From Phoronis ovalis (lineage: Eukaryota > Phoronida > Phoronidae), in assembly GCA_028565635.1 (NCBI GenBank), contig JAOXYB010021070.1:16476-33554 (forward strand): DNA of 17,079 nucleotides, in the 5' to 3' direction. Every line of letters begins with the position of its first letter. Position 1 is the first letter of the stretch. The notes beneath the pieces were generated by a model. That model saw only the letters and a list, made by a program, of their open reading frames with translations, was not told where the DNA came from and did not search any database. This document shows positions 1 to 9,022 of the stretch, piece by piece. Made by a program: the position numbers and the translations under genes.

Positions 1-297
1 CCACGCATTACCTGCAGACATAGGATATCTTTAATTTTATAATTAAACCTTTACCTGTTTCTTTTTAAAGTTGACAACTGGTCAAATTAAATAAAGGATG
101 TAAAGTTCACTGATGACATACGTGAACATAACAGGTAGACGGCAACAGAAATAATAATTTAGTACTCAACTGGTGGTGTTATTGGTTAGATATAGGTAGG
201 TACAAGTTAAGGGTCGTGGTGATGTATACATATGATCGCCCATATGATTCTCGTTCCCTACATGTGCCGTTTGCGTCCTTAATACCATGTGTTGTTT

Positions 298-323
298 TGG
301 CTGTTACACTTGGCTGTTACATT
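298..323. repeat. 13-bp tandem microduplication
   Basis: Two adjacent 13-nt copies, TGGCTGTTACACT and TGGCTGTTACATT, differ at one base. Period and near identity are read directly from the sequence. No function is implied. Confidence 0.85.
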
Positions 324-1390
324 TAAAATTCCTGAGTGATTATACTTTCAGTAAATATATCCGCAAAATTTAAAATGCATTTGCATATAAAAGCATTCGT
401 TTTCTATTACATCTTGTAAGATACTAATTTCAAACCGTCATGTGTTAGAATACAATTTATCAGTGCCAATTTTTTTTGAAATTAAAAAGATTTACCATTT
501 TTTTTTTTATGTATACATACCCGAGTGTAATTTATTTCAAAATTATGTAAAATTCCTCCAGACATTTGTCCTAGCATTTTGCATTACAACTTTTAGTATA
601 AACAAATTAAATTAGTGCATCTATTTTCAAGGGCATCGTTAACTGGCAGAGAGAAATATTTTGTCTCAATATTGAACTTGATAAGAAATATTTACAGCAC
701 CTAACTATACAATGTAAACAAAAAGAGAAGTTTTTATAGCGTTTTGTAAAAGCAGCGTGGGTGAACACGGATGAGATAAAAGAGAATAATTTTGATTTAT
801 ACTAGCAAACTTTACAAGACATCACGAAATTAAGACAATTAGAGAAAGATATCAAATTAAATATAATAAAAATAAAAATAATTGAAAATAAAAAATTACT
901 TTGCAAGGATTGCATAAAATCAACATCTTTAATTTATTCAGGATATTTAACTGTCATTTTTGTAAAAGCTTGTGAAATCTTTAGATTTGTAAGACACTGT
1001 TTAGACATACTACGGCTAGCTTATAGGCTGAAATTCCGACATTTTTCTGATGGACGGTTCTTGTCTAATAATCTAAGACTGGTTCTAAAATGCAGGATGT
1101 ATAATCTAGTGTATATTCTGTAGAAGACTGGGAATTGATTTCAAGGGAAAACCTGCGACGTTTTTTTTTCTATAGACTATCTTTTTTACACTTGAACTTC
1201 TGTAGATTATGATAGGCAGTGTTGTCTAGGTATGTTGTTTGTCTGGAATTCCTTTTAACTTAGTATTTTTTTGGGCCAGCAACTGTATAGGAAAATGATT
1301 TAACTGTATACATCACTTATTCTAAGAATCGAATTCTTATAGGCATAGTGAAGATTATTAGCGCAGTTGGTACTTCAACTAAATCATATT

Positions 1391-1414
1391 TGGCATAACT
1401 CCTGGGCATAACTC
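1391..1414. repeat. 12-bp tandem microduplication
   Basis: GGCATAACTC occurs twice in direct orientation with starts about 12 nt apart. It is the same scale of short tandem copy as the ones at 298, 3080 and 9815. Confidence 0.8.
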
Positions 1415-2035
1415 AGTTATAAGCATTCGTGTTACAAGATGTGTTACTATGCAAAGTCAAATTTTTAATTTGCTCTTCGTTACTGTAACTTTGCAAAGGG
1501 TTGAATTAAGGCACAAGTGATATCATGGTAATGTCACTGAAAAAGTGTAACGTAATTATAGTCTTCTATGGGTAATATCTGCACATCAATCCACTGCTTT
1601 GAAAGAAATATTTAGTAAACTGCAGAAAATATTTGAAAGCAAAAAATGCTTGAAAATGAACAAGTATAATTTTGTATTTTTTTCTTTTTAAACTCGTCAT
1701 TACAGCCATTTGATAACACGTACGGGTGACATTGTGCTTTATCGTCAGCCAGCGTCTGGAGTGACAATATGCATGCAGTTCAGATACAAATTCAACGTAT
1801 TCAGTGTATAAGGTTTCATTTCTGATAGTACCTGGTGTTAAGACAAGCGTCTTTTTGAACTAAACTATGGTATCCTGAACCCATATTATCTTTTCCAATT
1901 ACGTGAGAACTTGTAATATTATCACTTGTGGTATACTTTTTTAAGTAAAATTATGATAAAGCTTGAAGAAAAAAACAAATTTGCTGGTACCTCATTTGTA
2001 TTGTTTTTGAACCGTAACATAATGTGGGGGTAAAA

Positions 2036-2047
2036 TGACGTCATTGG
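2036..2047. promoter_or_regulatory. CRE palindrome abutting inverted CCAAT box
   Basis: TGACGTCA at 2036-2043 is a perfect cAMP-response-element palindrome, the CREB/ATF consensus, and overlaps ATTGG at 2043-2047, an inverted CCAAT box. The combination is common in animal core promoters. It lies only 8 bp before the ATG of the hydrophobic ORF at 2051, so if it drives transcription of that exon the start codon used would have to be a later one, such as the in-frame ATG at 2090. Promoter activity is inferred; the motifs are seen directly. Confidence 0.35.
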
Positions 2048-2050
2048 TTG

Positions 2051-2218
2051 ATGACGAGTCCCATTGCAGAAGGTTTGATAAGGTATGCTATGATAACCAA
2101 TCATTTTTCCGCTTTGGTAGTTTTTGGTCTGTTTTGTATATTAGCCCTCTGCGTTTTCTTAGTTCTGACAAAGAACAGTGCAGAATGTATTCTAAATTTT
2201 TGCCACGAGACAGTCACA
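2051..2218 (+). CDS. Possible first coding exon with membrane segment
   Basis: An ATG with G at -3 opens 56 codons that end exactly at a good splice donor, ACA|GTAAGG, in phase 0. Residues about 19-40 form one strongly hydrophobic segment (core FSALVVFGLF continuing CILALCVFLVL). A short C-x4-C stretch (ECILNFCHETVT) follows before the donor. The order of short N-terminus, single membrane segment and outside part resembles a type II membrane protein. C-x4-C just after a signal anchor also occurs in M13 metallopeptidases, but none of their later motifs is in the window, so I do not assign that family. T-rich DNA encodes hydrophobic residues by chance, and this exon ends in phase 0 whereas the better supported exons need phase 1 or 2 partners. 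It could be an alternative first exon, part of a separate gene, or a chance ORF. Confidence 0.22.
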
Positions 2219-2785
2219 GTAAGGACTATACAAATGTTATGCAGTTACTAAAACCCATCTACAACAATATACTACCGGACTTCATCCTTGATTGCAGTGA
2301 ATTATAGTGTAACAAAACGTCTATAATGGTGCCTCCATCGTCTATTTTTGGTACATATAGTTAGCCATTCATCCAAAGAACTGTTTTTGTCCATGTTAAC
2401 ACTGCATTATATAGCTACACGTAAATATACTGACAAAATAGCATATAACATAGTTTTTATTGGCATTTACACGTGTTTTTGTTGTTAACCCCACAGGCTA
2501 TAACCCCACTTGGCAAATTTTCCTTCAATCTAAGTGGTATTTTGATGGCCGGCAGCACAGCTGCAAAATAATATTTGTAAAATAAGAATTATTTAGGTAT
2601 CAGAAAAATTGCCTTGATAAACTTTTATCATCGCCTTCGTCATCGCATTCATTGTAACTGTCGATATAGCATTGTGGCCTAGTCACAATATCTGATATTG
2701 AATCCTCCAGCACGCTTGTGGTTGCTGTCACTCAACACTGTCACTGTGATTGATATTCATATTTAAATGAGGGTAACTTTCATAG
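2219..2785. other. Non-coding stretch before TATA promoter
   Basis: No convincing coding region is visible. Three copies of TGTCACT (starts near 2726, 2739 and 2798) approach the TATA box and could be protein-binding sites for the downstream promoter, though this is only a repeat observation. Confidence 0.4.
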
Positions 2786-2820
2786 TATAAATGGAAATGT
2801 CACTGACGATAGAATTCAGT
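2786..2820 (+). promoter_or_regulatory. TATA box plus TCAGT initiator
   Basis: TATAAATG at 2786-2793 is followed by TCAGT at 2816-2820. The distance from the first T of the TATA box to the A of the initiator is 32 bp, close to the usual 30-31 bp. TCAGT is the invertebrate-type initiator consensus. A strong splice donor lies 114 nt downstream with no ATG in between, as expected for a non-coding first exon. Confidence 0.45.
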
Positions 2821-2931
2821 GCAGTGTTAGCGTTCATCGGATTGCAGTCTCAGTCAGTTAAAAACAAATTACAAAGTTTGGTTATAAGCGCCGCCTTGTG
2901 GACATTGCCTTCAGCTTTCTAAGACATCCAG
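2818..2931 (+). other. Candidate 5' UTR exon 1
   Basis: The segment starts at the initiator A and ends at CATCCAG|GTATGAGT, a strong donor. All three frames contain stops, so it is not coding. It holds no ATG although AT-rich DNA of this length should have about two. Local G+C is raised around 2888-2900. I infer it is the untranslated first exon of the + strand gene whose first ATG is at 3866. Confidence 0.4.
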
Positions 2932-3079
2932 GTATGAGTAATTAGCAGCATCTTAATTCTTTTTGTGGTTAGTAATTTGCGTTCGATAAAAGAAATAATG
3001 GGTAATGGTACTTGGCTATACAAATAAAGGTAATAAAAAAATCCAACCGCTTTTTCAAATTTATATTTGAAGTTCTGGA

Positions 3080-3105
3080 GCTGTGTAGCCCGGCTGTGTA
3101 GTCAT
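3080..3105. repeat. 13-bp tandem microduplication
   Basis: GCTGTGTAG occurs at 3080-3088 and 3093-3101 with a 13-nt period. It lies in the proposed first intron. Confidence 0.75.
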
Positions 3106-3307
3106 TTTAGTGCTGTTCAGATCTGCATCACGATCATACTGTGTCTGAAAATACTATACCATTGCTTTGTGTTTAAACTTTTAGTAATTAATAGCGTGTG
3201 TATGTGACATGTGCTTGATGTCTTCATTGGTTAAAATATCCGGTCAGTTGTACAAATGTTTGACATTAGCCACGTGCCATGACAATTTTTAAATAAAGGG
3301 AACTAGA

Positions 3308-3314
3308 TATAAAA
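3308..3314 (+). promoter_or_regulatory. Second TATA box, possible alternative promoter
   Basis: TATAAAA is followed about 30 nt later by the stretch just before the 17-nt exon at 3349-3365, which ends in a GTAAGT donor. A CACGTG E-box lies about 35 nt upstream, near 3272. Either transcription also starts here, giving a very short first exon ending at 3365, or the TATA match is fortuitous and the 17-nt segment is an internal exon. Confidence 0.25.
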
Positions 3315-3348
3315 CCCGGGAATAAAACTAAGTGTTACGTTTTCACAG

Positions 3349-3365
3349 GACGAACTCAACTCATT
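3349..3365 (+). other. Candidate 17-nt 5' UTR microexon
   Basis: It is bounded by a good acceptor (ACGTTTTCACAG|) and a strong donor (|GTAAGTTA). It contains no ATG and lies between the ATG-free exon 2818-2931 and the ATG-bearing exon 3743-3890. It may be internal, or the 3' end of a short first exon from the TATA box at 3308. Confidence 0.33.
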
Positions 3366-3742
3366 GTAAGTTACTCTAATAATGCAATCCCATAATATCG
3401 ACGCACCCTCTTTTAACAGTAAATGGGACTTTAAGTTTATTATCATAATCTTTTTCGAAAAGGTTTAAAAAATCTGCGTTTTTTTACTGCTTTACCCGGG
3501 GTTTTACCATTGCTTTGGTGCTTCGCAAAATAAGCGTGACGAATGATTGTAGAACATGAAATGCAATTTGAATAATTTTCTTGGTGTTTTGTTTGGAATT
3601 TTTTATAAATATTTCTTTTTTGGTGCCTGTTTGAAAAAGTTTGTAAAATACTTGGTAGATGGTACTGTATCTATTTATTTCTAATGCTGTTCCTATGTCA
3701 TAAAATTTAAGAACTCCATAAAACTTTATTTCTCATTTATAG

Positions 3743-3890
3743 TTCCACTGACCTGATAGGGTCAGTGAGTGTCTGGGAGTGCTAGACTTTAATTGCTTTA
3801 AGGTAAAACATCTAACACTAGGAATATTAAATAAATATTTCAAGTACATTTGGATAATCTGTTTCATGGCCTCAAGAAAAAATGATGCAG
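3743..3890 (+). CDS. Candidate exon with first ATG of + strand gene
   Basis: The acceptor follows a clear pyrimidine tract (TTTATTTCTCATTTATAG|) and the donor is GATGCAG|GTATGG. The first 123 nt hold no ATG. The first ATG at 3866 (G at +4) opens MASRKNDA and leaves one base, so the exon ends in phase 1. With 2818-2931 and 3349-3365 this makes a leader of 254 nt without any ATG, where base composition predicts about four or five. The polar, basic N-terminus would suit a cytosolic tail ahead of a signal anchor rather than a signal peptide. The next exon must begin in phase 1; 7748-7817 and 8459-8566 both do. The coding part is only 25 nt, so the call rests on splice sites and leader properties. 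Confidence 0.38.
3746..3767 (+). repeat. 8-bp perfect stem-loop in candidate 5' UTR
   Basis: CACTGACC and GGTCAGTG are exact reverse complements separated by a 6-nt loop (TGATAG). The hairpin begins 3 nt inside the proposed exon and lies about 100 nt before the start codon. It could affect splicing or translation of the leader, but no known element such as an IRE loop is recognised. Confidence 0.6.
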
Positions 3891-5480
3891 GTATGGTGAT
3901 TTTTTAACCAAATCAGACTTTATAGCAGGTTATTAGGTGACAAATCTCCATCTAATGCGATAGACGTTACTCAAGCACTTTTTAATTTGTTTGTATGTAG
4001 CAAACCTTTTTTCCATTTTCATCTGAGTTTATGTGTATCTGTACAAGCGGTATCTAAATTGTATGGCTCTAGTGTACCTCACATACTGTTGATAAGTGTT
4101 GTTAAGAGAAATTATACCCTTTATTGGGAGGACGCACCACTAGGCCGCAGCTGTGTGGTTGTCAGCGACTAACAAGTCCAGGTAAATATAACAACTCCAT
4201 TATCGTAATTAAACCTTTGTGGCTCCTGCTCCACGTGTTTTTGCTGAACTTCAATATCATTACGCAAACCAAACTATTAGCAACGTAGTGGGCGTATGCT
4301 TTATCCATATAGCTAAAAGAACTGGAATGATGGTAGCCAAGAGATGCGTATATATGAACATTTGGCGTTGATTGCCAGCAGGTATATAGACATAGACTGC
4401 TTTATCTTACAACTCATATTGCACACAGAAGTAATTACTGACATGCGTAAATATTTTTACAAACATAAACTATTTTGATGAATCAAATCCTGTATTTATA
4501 TCTTGTGATTCTATAGATTCCCTCCAACAACGTTGTCTTGTTGGTACCTGTATGTCTGGCGTTTTGTTAAGTTCTTTTCCAGAATTTATCATTTGATGCC
4601 AGCATAGGTTATTCCAGTGCTGATTGTAGGAAACATGGGAAGTTCATATTGCGCTGGGCAAGGAATGATAGTTTTATTTGTTTTTCATAAATGCCAAATG
4701 TAAACATCAGTTTCACGTATTGCACTTATACAATTGTCACGTAAAAGTCAAAGCTATTTACATTAGCAAAACAAAATCTTGTTGCTGTTCAAAGTTCATG
4801 GATTTTTGTCAAATAAATATTCAAAATGCTATTGTATGTGCATATACTTTGTCTTAATTAAATTAACTGACTTTTTAATTAATCCATGTTATGCATCATT
4901 TGGCAAACATACTAATGAAAACGATACGCGTCCTGGTAAATGCCCAGCCCATTTAATTAACCTCAAAAGTGAGCTTTTAGAGAAACATCGTTTCCTGAAA
5001 TCATCATTTTCAACGGCTAGCGGGATATACAACCTAAAGGTAAAAAAACTCATCAGAGTTAATTGATGCTAAAAGCCTACTGTTTTGATAAATTCCATTT
5101 TAATTTAAAATAAAACATACCAACTCTCTGCAGGTCTATTTTAGAGTAGAATTTATTGATGTAAGACAGAAGATAAACTTACAAAAAAGTAATCACCCTA
5201 GCAATTATGCATAGCAGGGTCTGTTTTTTGAGTCGTGTCAGAAGTTCTTTGTCTGCTTGCGTGTTTGTAACGGGAGTTGCAGTGTTTATCAACACCTCAT
5301 ACAGACTAATACCTTGCTGACAAGTCTATCGCACTTTGTTCGACACACGACTAGTATTATTATAGTTTCTTTGCAGTTTTTTAATCACCGTAAAAAATGC
5401 GTGTTATATGAGAACGATACGTAACATTTGAGCTAATTTTATAGTAGAGAGGGGGCAATTGTAAAAATCCGACAGAACGT
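3891..5480. other. Intron-like stretch with weak exon signals
   Basis: This stretch has no well supported exon. Weak signals include a 33-nt phase-1 segment at 4517-4549 (good acceptor, GTATGT donor) and a phase-0 series at about 4836-5039, 5134-5160 and 5377-5424, discussed as findings. A donor-like CCAG|GTAAAT at 4181 follows an ORF that has already stopped. Confidence 0.4.
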
Positions 5481-5826
5481 TTTATTTTGGTTTTCGCTTC
5501 AAAAAAAGGTGGGCTAGTAAATACGGTATAAAAGTATTATCCTGTTCAAAGTTACTTGCCAAAATAAACTTTACATATATAACCACAGAATTTGATGAGA
5601 CCGTTAACCTGCTGAGGTGATTGTTTTCATAAAGGTACATACTATCTTCCATATGTAGTTCTTCAGTGTTGGAGATCTGTTTGAGGTCATGGCACTGCGG
5701 GGTGTCGCCATGTTGAAAGATTTTAAGCATAGCTTTAAAAAATTGACAGTTGCTCGCTTTTTGTCCAAGAACATAATGATGGTTGGGTAAAATCGAATGA
5801 TTCAAACTTTGTTCCGATTCAGACAT
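5481..5826 (-). CDS. Nested intronless candidate gene, orphan 114-aa protein
   Basis: On the minus strand the ATG at 5826-5824 opens 114 codons to a TAA at 5484-5482. This is the longest ORF of the window. Its first two thirds have G+C clearly above the surroundings and normal amino acid use. The protein starts MSESEQSLNH, has Cys at about positions 27 and 47, a hydrophilic middle, and a hydrophobic C-terminal third (VVIYVKFILA) ending LFLKRKPK. I recognise no domain. An AATAAA signal (5486-5481, minus) overlaps the stop. Upstream there is an initiator-like TCAGTG, a CCAAT box and an E-box. The ORF has donor-like sites (CAG|GTTAAC near 5614 and GTAAAG near 5578), so the frame could be a first exon rather than a full gene. 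An ORF of this length has a real chance of arising at random in DNA this AT-rich, so expression evidence is needed. Confidence 0.38.
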
Positions 5827-5863
5827 TTGCAAGTGGTATCAATGTTATAGTTGAATCCAATAT

Positions 5864-5940
5864 CACTGAATCTTATTGGTTACATGATGTTGTTGTTAGG
5901 TTTGTTGGGGGTTTGTTGGCACGTGTCGATGGCGCGCCAT
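5864..5940 (-). promoter_or_regulatory. Candidate promoter for minus-strand gene
   Basis: Reading the minus strand toward the ATG at 5826, the order is: a 12-bp palindrome ATGGCGCGCCAT (5929-5940), an E-box CACGTG (5920-5925), a CCAAT box (5875-5879) and TCAGTG (5864-5869), an initiator-like motif. No TATA box is seen. The sequence from TCAGTG to the ATG contains no earlier ATG. ATGGCG also resembles the core of YY1 and CTCF sites. Local G+C is high around 5920-5940. Confidence 0.35.
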
Positions 5941-7367
5941 TATAGAGGTTTAAATGTGTTCGTGTTTAGGTTTAGAAATTTAATCTCCCCATAGCCCTGT
6001 AAACTAAGGCTACATGTTCTAGCTATAGAAGCGCAAACCTACTTAGTGGAGATCTGCTTTGTTATTGTACATTTCCGGACTAAGCGTGTAAAAGTATTTG
6101 GTTGCTAAACTTTCCCCCATTAAGTAATTTTTTCCAATTTTCTCTTAATGTATTTCTTTTATCGTAGAAGAACGAATGCATGACACAACTTGACTCTTCT
6201 GTAGTCGGTTAATGAACGTCTCTGCAGTTTGTTTTCGTAAATCATAATGCAAATATCTAACACTCTTACACAGTGTACTAATTTTAAGATAAAAAGAGGT
6301 CTTTAATTAACAATGAATGTTTAATTATTCGAGAGATATTTTTGTAAGAAGATGTTACAATGTGGTTTTGCTAATCGAGAAGGTATCTAATTAGATCAAA
6401 TTTTGGAAGAGTTTCATTTAAATTGTAACACTTTCGATGTAACAATTTTAGGATAAAAGAAGAATTGTAATTAAAAATGAATGTTAAAAAGTCCTAGTTT
6501 TATAGGTATCTATTTGTAATGCGTTGTAACATTTTTACAACTACCAACGATTAGAAAAAGTTCTCTAACTATTTGTGCAAACGGATGAAAGAGTGGCAGG
6601 CAATTATTGCCCAAATTAAATTACGTACATGTAGTTAAATCAGCTATAAAATGTGCTCAAGCAATACAATTCCATCATTTAAAAAAGGCTATTTGGATTT
6701 TTCAGCATACAGCTTGCCTAATACATATTTACTTCAAATCGATATACAAGATTTTCTCCCGAAATTCTATCTTTTTGAAACTCTGGGGAAATCTCTATCA
6801 AATCCTAAAACGTATTGATAATTTCTCTTTTTACATATGATTTATTTAAAGTGTCCTTAGCTGTGGTGTTTGAGCTGCGCAGATAACGAGTGGTGAGTAG
6901 AATTTTTTACTAGGAATATTCTCTTTACTGAGAAGTATTGTTAATTGTTCGGCTTATATCTTTTTTTTAACACATTTGATACACCAAGGATATTGATACA
7001 CCTATTATAATTAAAGTACCTTGGGAGAAGCGATTAACATATGGATTGTTAGATACTGAATTGCCTTGTGAAACAAACATGCTAAGCTATTCTGCAGAAT
7101 AAAAATTATTATGAATCTAGTGCTAGTATATATTTTTTCATGGAGCAACATTTAGATACTACTATATTTTAAAATTAAGTATGAAAGCTGAATTTGATAG
7201 CGTACCAGGTGCGGTGACTGGCTAACATAAATATTGTTCGAAATCGCGGCGAAATTGTTTTCTTTCCAATGCAAAGGTTGTTTTAATGCATTATCTAGAC
7301 TTGATATCTGTCACAAGGCACGATTAATAACTGTATTTTTTTTCACGTCGTCACCGAGGCCCTACAG
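5941..7367. other. Intron-like AT-rich stretch
   Basis: Apart from the tandem duplication at 6258-6570 I see no supported gene. A strong acceptor at 6167 opens an 11-codon phase-0 frame with a weak donor near 6200. A GTGAGT donor at 6893 follows a short segment resembling the one before the donor at 4181. The 77-codon frame near 6607-6840 is AT-driven and lacks coding character. Confidence 0.4.
6258..6570. repeat. Diverged tandem duplication, about 164-bp period
   Basis: Matching blocks recur in the same order at a 164-168 bp offset: TAACACT at 6258 and 6426; AATTTTA(A/G)GATAAAA at 6280 and 6444; AATGAATGTT at 6312 and 6476; then looser matches (TTTGTAA, TTACAA/TAACAT, then AGAA followed by TCTAA). 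The copies carry substitutions and small indels, so the duplication is old. It has no coding capacity. Confidence 0.6.
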
Positions 7368-7747
7368 CAAGATCTAGCGTACTTTTTGTCCAGGTAGCGA
7401 GACTGCAAATAAAAACATCGGCTTAATCGTTCTGTTTTTGTGTAATATGACAAAACATGTTTGATTTAGTCTTCAGGAATGTTTTAAGGTGACATTGTTC
7501 AACACGTCACTCGTTGCGGTTGTTTTTGCATTTTGTTATTGTGCAACTTCTTTTGGTTTGTTTTCGTTTCCATGGTAACTAGTTGTTAGAATGATTAGAA
7601 TGAATTTAAAATATGAATTAGAAGTATAAAACTGCTGCATTTCTACTCTGATGCTTTTACTAATGAGGTAGGGATGTACTAGGTATGTAGACATGTAGTT
7701 CTTAGACTTTACATTATATATTTATTTTTTGATGTTGTTTTTTCTAG

Positions 7748-7817
7748 TCACCTTCCAGGGACTAAGAGATAAGATCTCCAAGCATTGCTTTATATTTGCC
7801 CTCGATTGTATTCAGAG
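7748..7817 (+). CDS. Possible linking exon, phase 1 to phase 2
   Basis: The acceptor (TTGTTTTTTCTAG|) has a strong pyrimidine tract; a second one 11 nt on (CACCTTCCAG|, exon from 7759) is equally good and would change the start phase from 1 to 0. The donor is CAGAG|GTATTA. One frame is open, giving TFQGLRDKISKHC then FIFALDCIQ. Its phases fit between the phase-1 end at 3890 and the phase-2 start at 10375, and no other candidate I found does this in one step. The peptide resembles nothing I know. If the donor is not used the frame runs on to a stop at 7969-7971. Confidence 0.2.
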
Positions 7818-8458
7818 GTATTATGACAAGAAGCCAAATATTATGACCCAACACAGACATCAAAACAACATCGTTGAGAGTGAAAATTCAATAAGATTAA
7901 AATTGAATATCCTTTGCAGATATAACGTTTACGAGAGTAATAAAGTGCTTGTTCTCCGCTCCCATTTCTAAAATGGTCATATTTGGTTAGACATATCAAA
8001 ACGTTTACTCAGTTGTCTAGAATGTATGTGCGTCAAAGCTGTTATACAGCTCATAAAATGAACGAAATACAAACTAAGATTTGTACGAAAATACAAAAAT
8101 TGTCTCTTATAATTTACTGAAATCATCGTTGAAATGTTGCTACAGTTAAAATCGTACTGTTTCACTATGACAAGTAATTTTATTCATTATTTAGGTACCT
8201 AATTTAAAAATTAGTCAAATTTATTCTTAAATTATTAGTAATTTAATTTTATCGATATTCTATTCTGTATGTCGTATTTTTGGATTTATATAATTTATAT
8301 CCTGCAGTTTAGGAACATAATCATTAATATACAGCAACCGCCATTTATTGTCTCTATAAACAAAAAATTAAAATGTAAACATAAACTTAATGAGTTTCAT
8401 CAAACCTAATTGTCTAATTGCTTTTGCTGTCAATCTGCGTTTATATTTGTTTTGTCAG

Positions 8459-8566
8459 TAGTACATCCGATTCGAATAAAATCACGTGACAATTTCGAGG
8501 AGAGGCTTATAATAAAAAAATCAAAACACCTTTTGTCAGTTATATTATTTTGGATAAGGCAAAAGG
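8459..8566 (+). CDS. Possible symmetric exon, phase 1-1
   Basis: The segment has one of the best splice-site pairs of the window: TATTTGTTTTGTCAG| before it and AAAGG|GTAAGT after it. It is 108 nt, open in only one frame, and begins and ends in phase 1. It can therefore be inserted or skipped without a frame change, and it fits directly after the ATG exon ending at 3890. The peptide is very basic (IRIKSRDNFEERLIIKKSK) then mildly hydrophobic (HLLSVILFW), unlike the Thr-rich downstream exons. It cannot join directly to 10375, which needs phase 2. It could be a cassette exon or a chance pairing of good splice sites. Confidence 0.25.
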
Positions 8567-9020
8567 GTAAGTGCGTCTATTATTACTTTTATGTGAAATA
8601 GTTGAATATGTGTTTCTGCTCATTGCGTTTAACATTGTCGCAATTAATAATTTGTATTTAAAAAAAAAAATTTTATGACGAATATATATATATTAGTCTG
8701 AATCAAATAGGTTACAAAATATGAAATTTTAATTGTGGCATAGTTCGATCTGTATGCGTAAATCCATGGACAAAATTTACGTAGACAGATCACATTAAAA
8801 ATACATCACGATACATAAAGATGTGATTGTATGCGTTATATTTGCACCTGATGATAATAGTGTCAATCTATTTGTGTCTAGGTTCCTTGTAACATGCCAT
8901 ACGTGCAATAATTAAACAGTTGATCTAAGTAATTAACAAGTCATTTCGGTATCATAGTTCGGTCTGCGAGTGCAGACGGATAATGTCTTATTTAAAAGTT
9001 TCTGCAAGAGACGAATTCAA

Positions 9021-9022
<2 letters not shown>

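Larger units (their letters stand above)
1..2030. other. Gene-free AT-rich stretch
   Basis: I see no ORF with coding character on either strand here and no convincing pair of splice sites around an open frame. The stretch from a weak acceptor near 80 to a GTAGAC donor near 154 has stops in all three frames. It holds homopolymer A and T runs and two short tandem microduplications listed separately. It is most simply intergenic DNA upstream of the proposed + strand gene. Confidence 0.6.

Noticed and set aside
2051-2218. Assignment to M13 metallopeptidases from the membrane segment plus C-x4-C
   Set aside because: The motif is too short and no zinc-binding or PC-x-DFY-type sequence is present anywhere in the window.
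2035-2307. 90-codon frame overlapping the membrane-segment ORF
   Set aside because: It reads through the GTAAGG donor, has no membrane or domain signature, and is a shadow of the overlapping frame.
3987-4172. 61-codon + strand frame ending just before a CCAG|GTAAAT donor
   Set aside because: The frame reaches TAA before the donor, and its first third is the pyrimidine tract read as protein.
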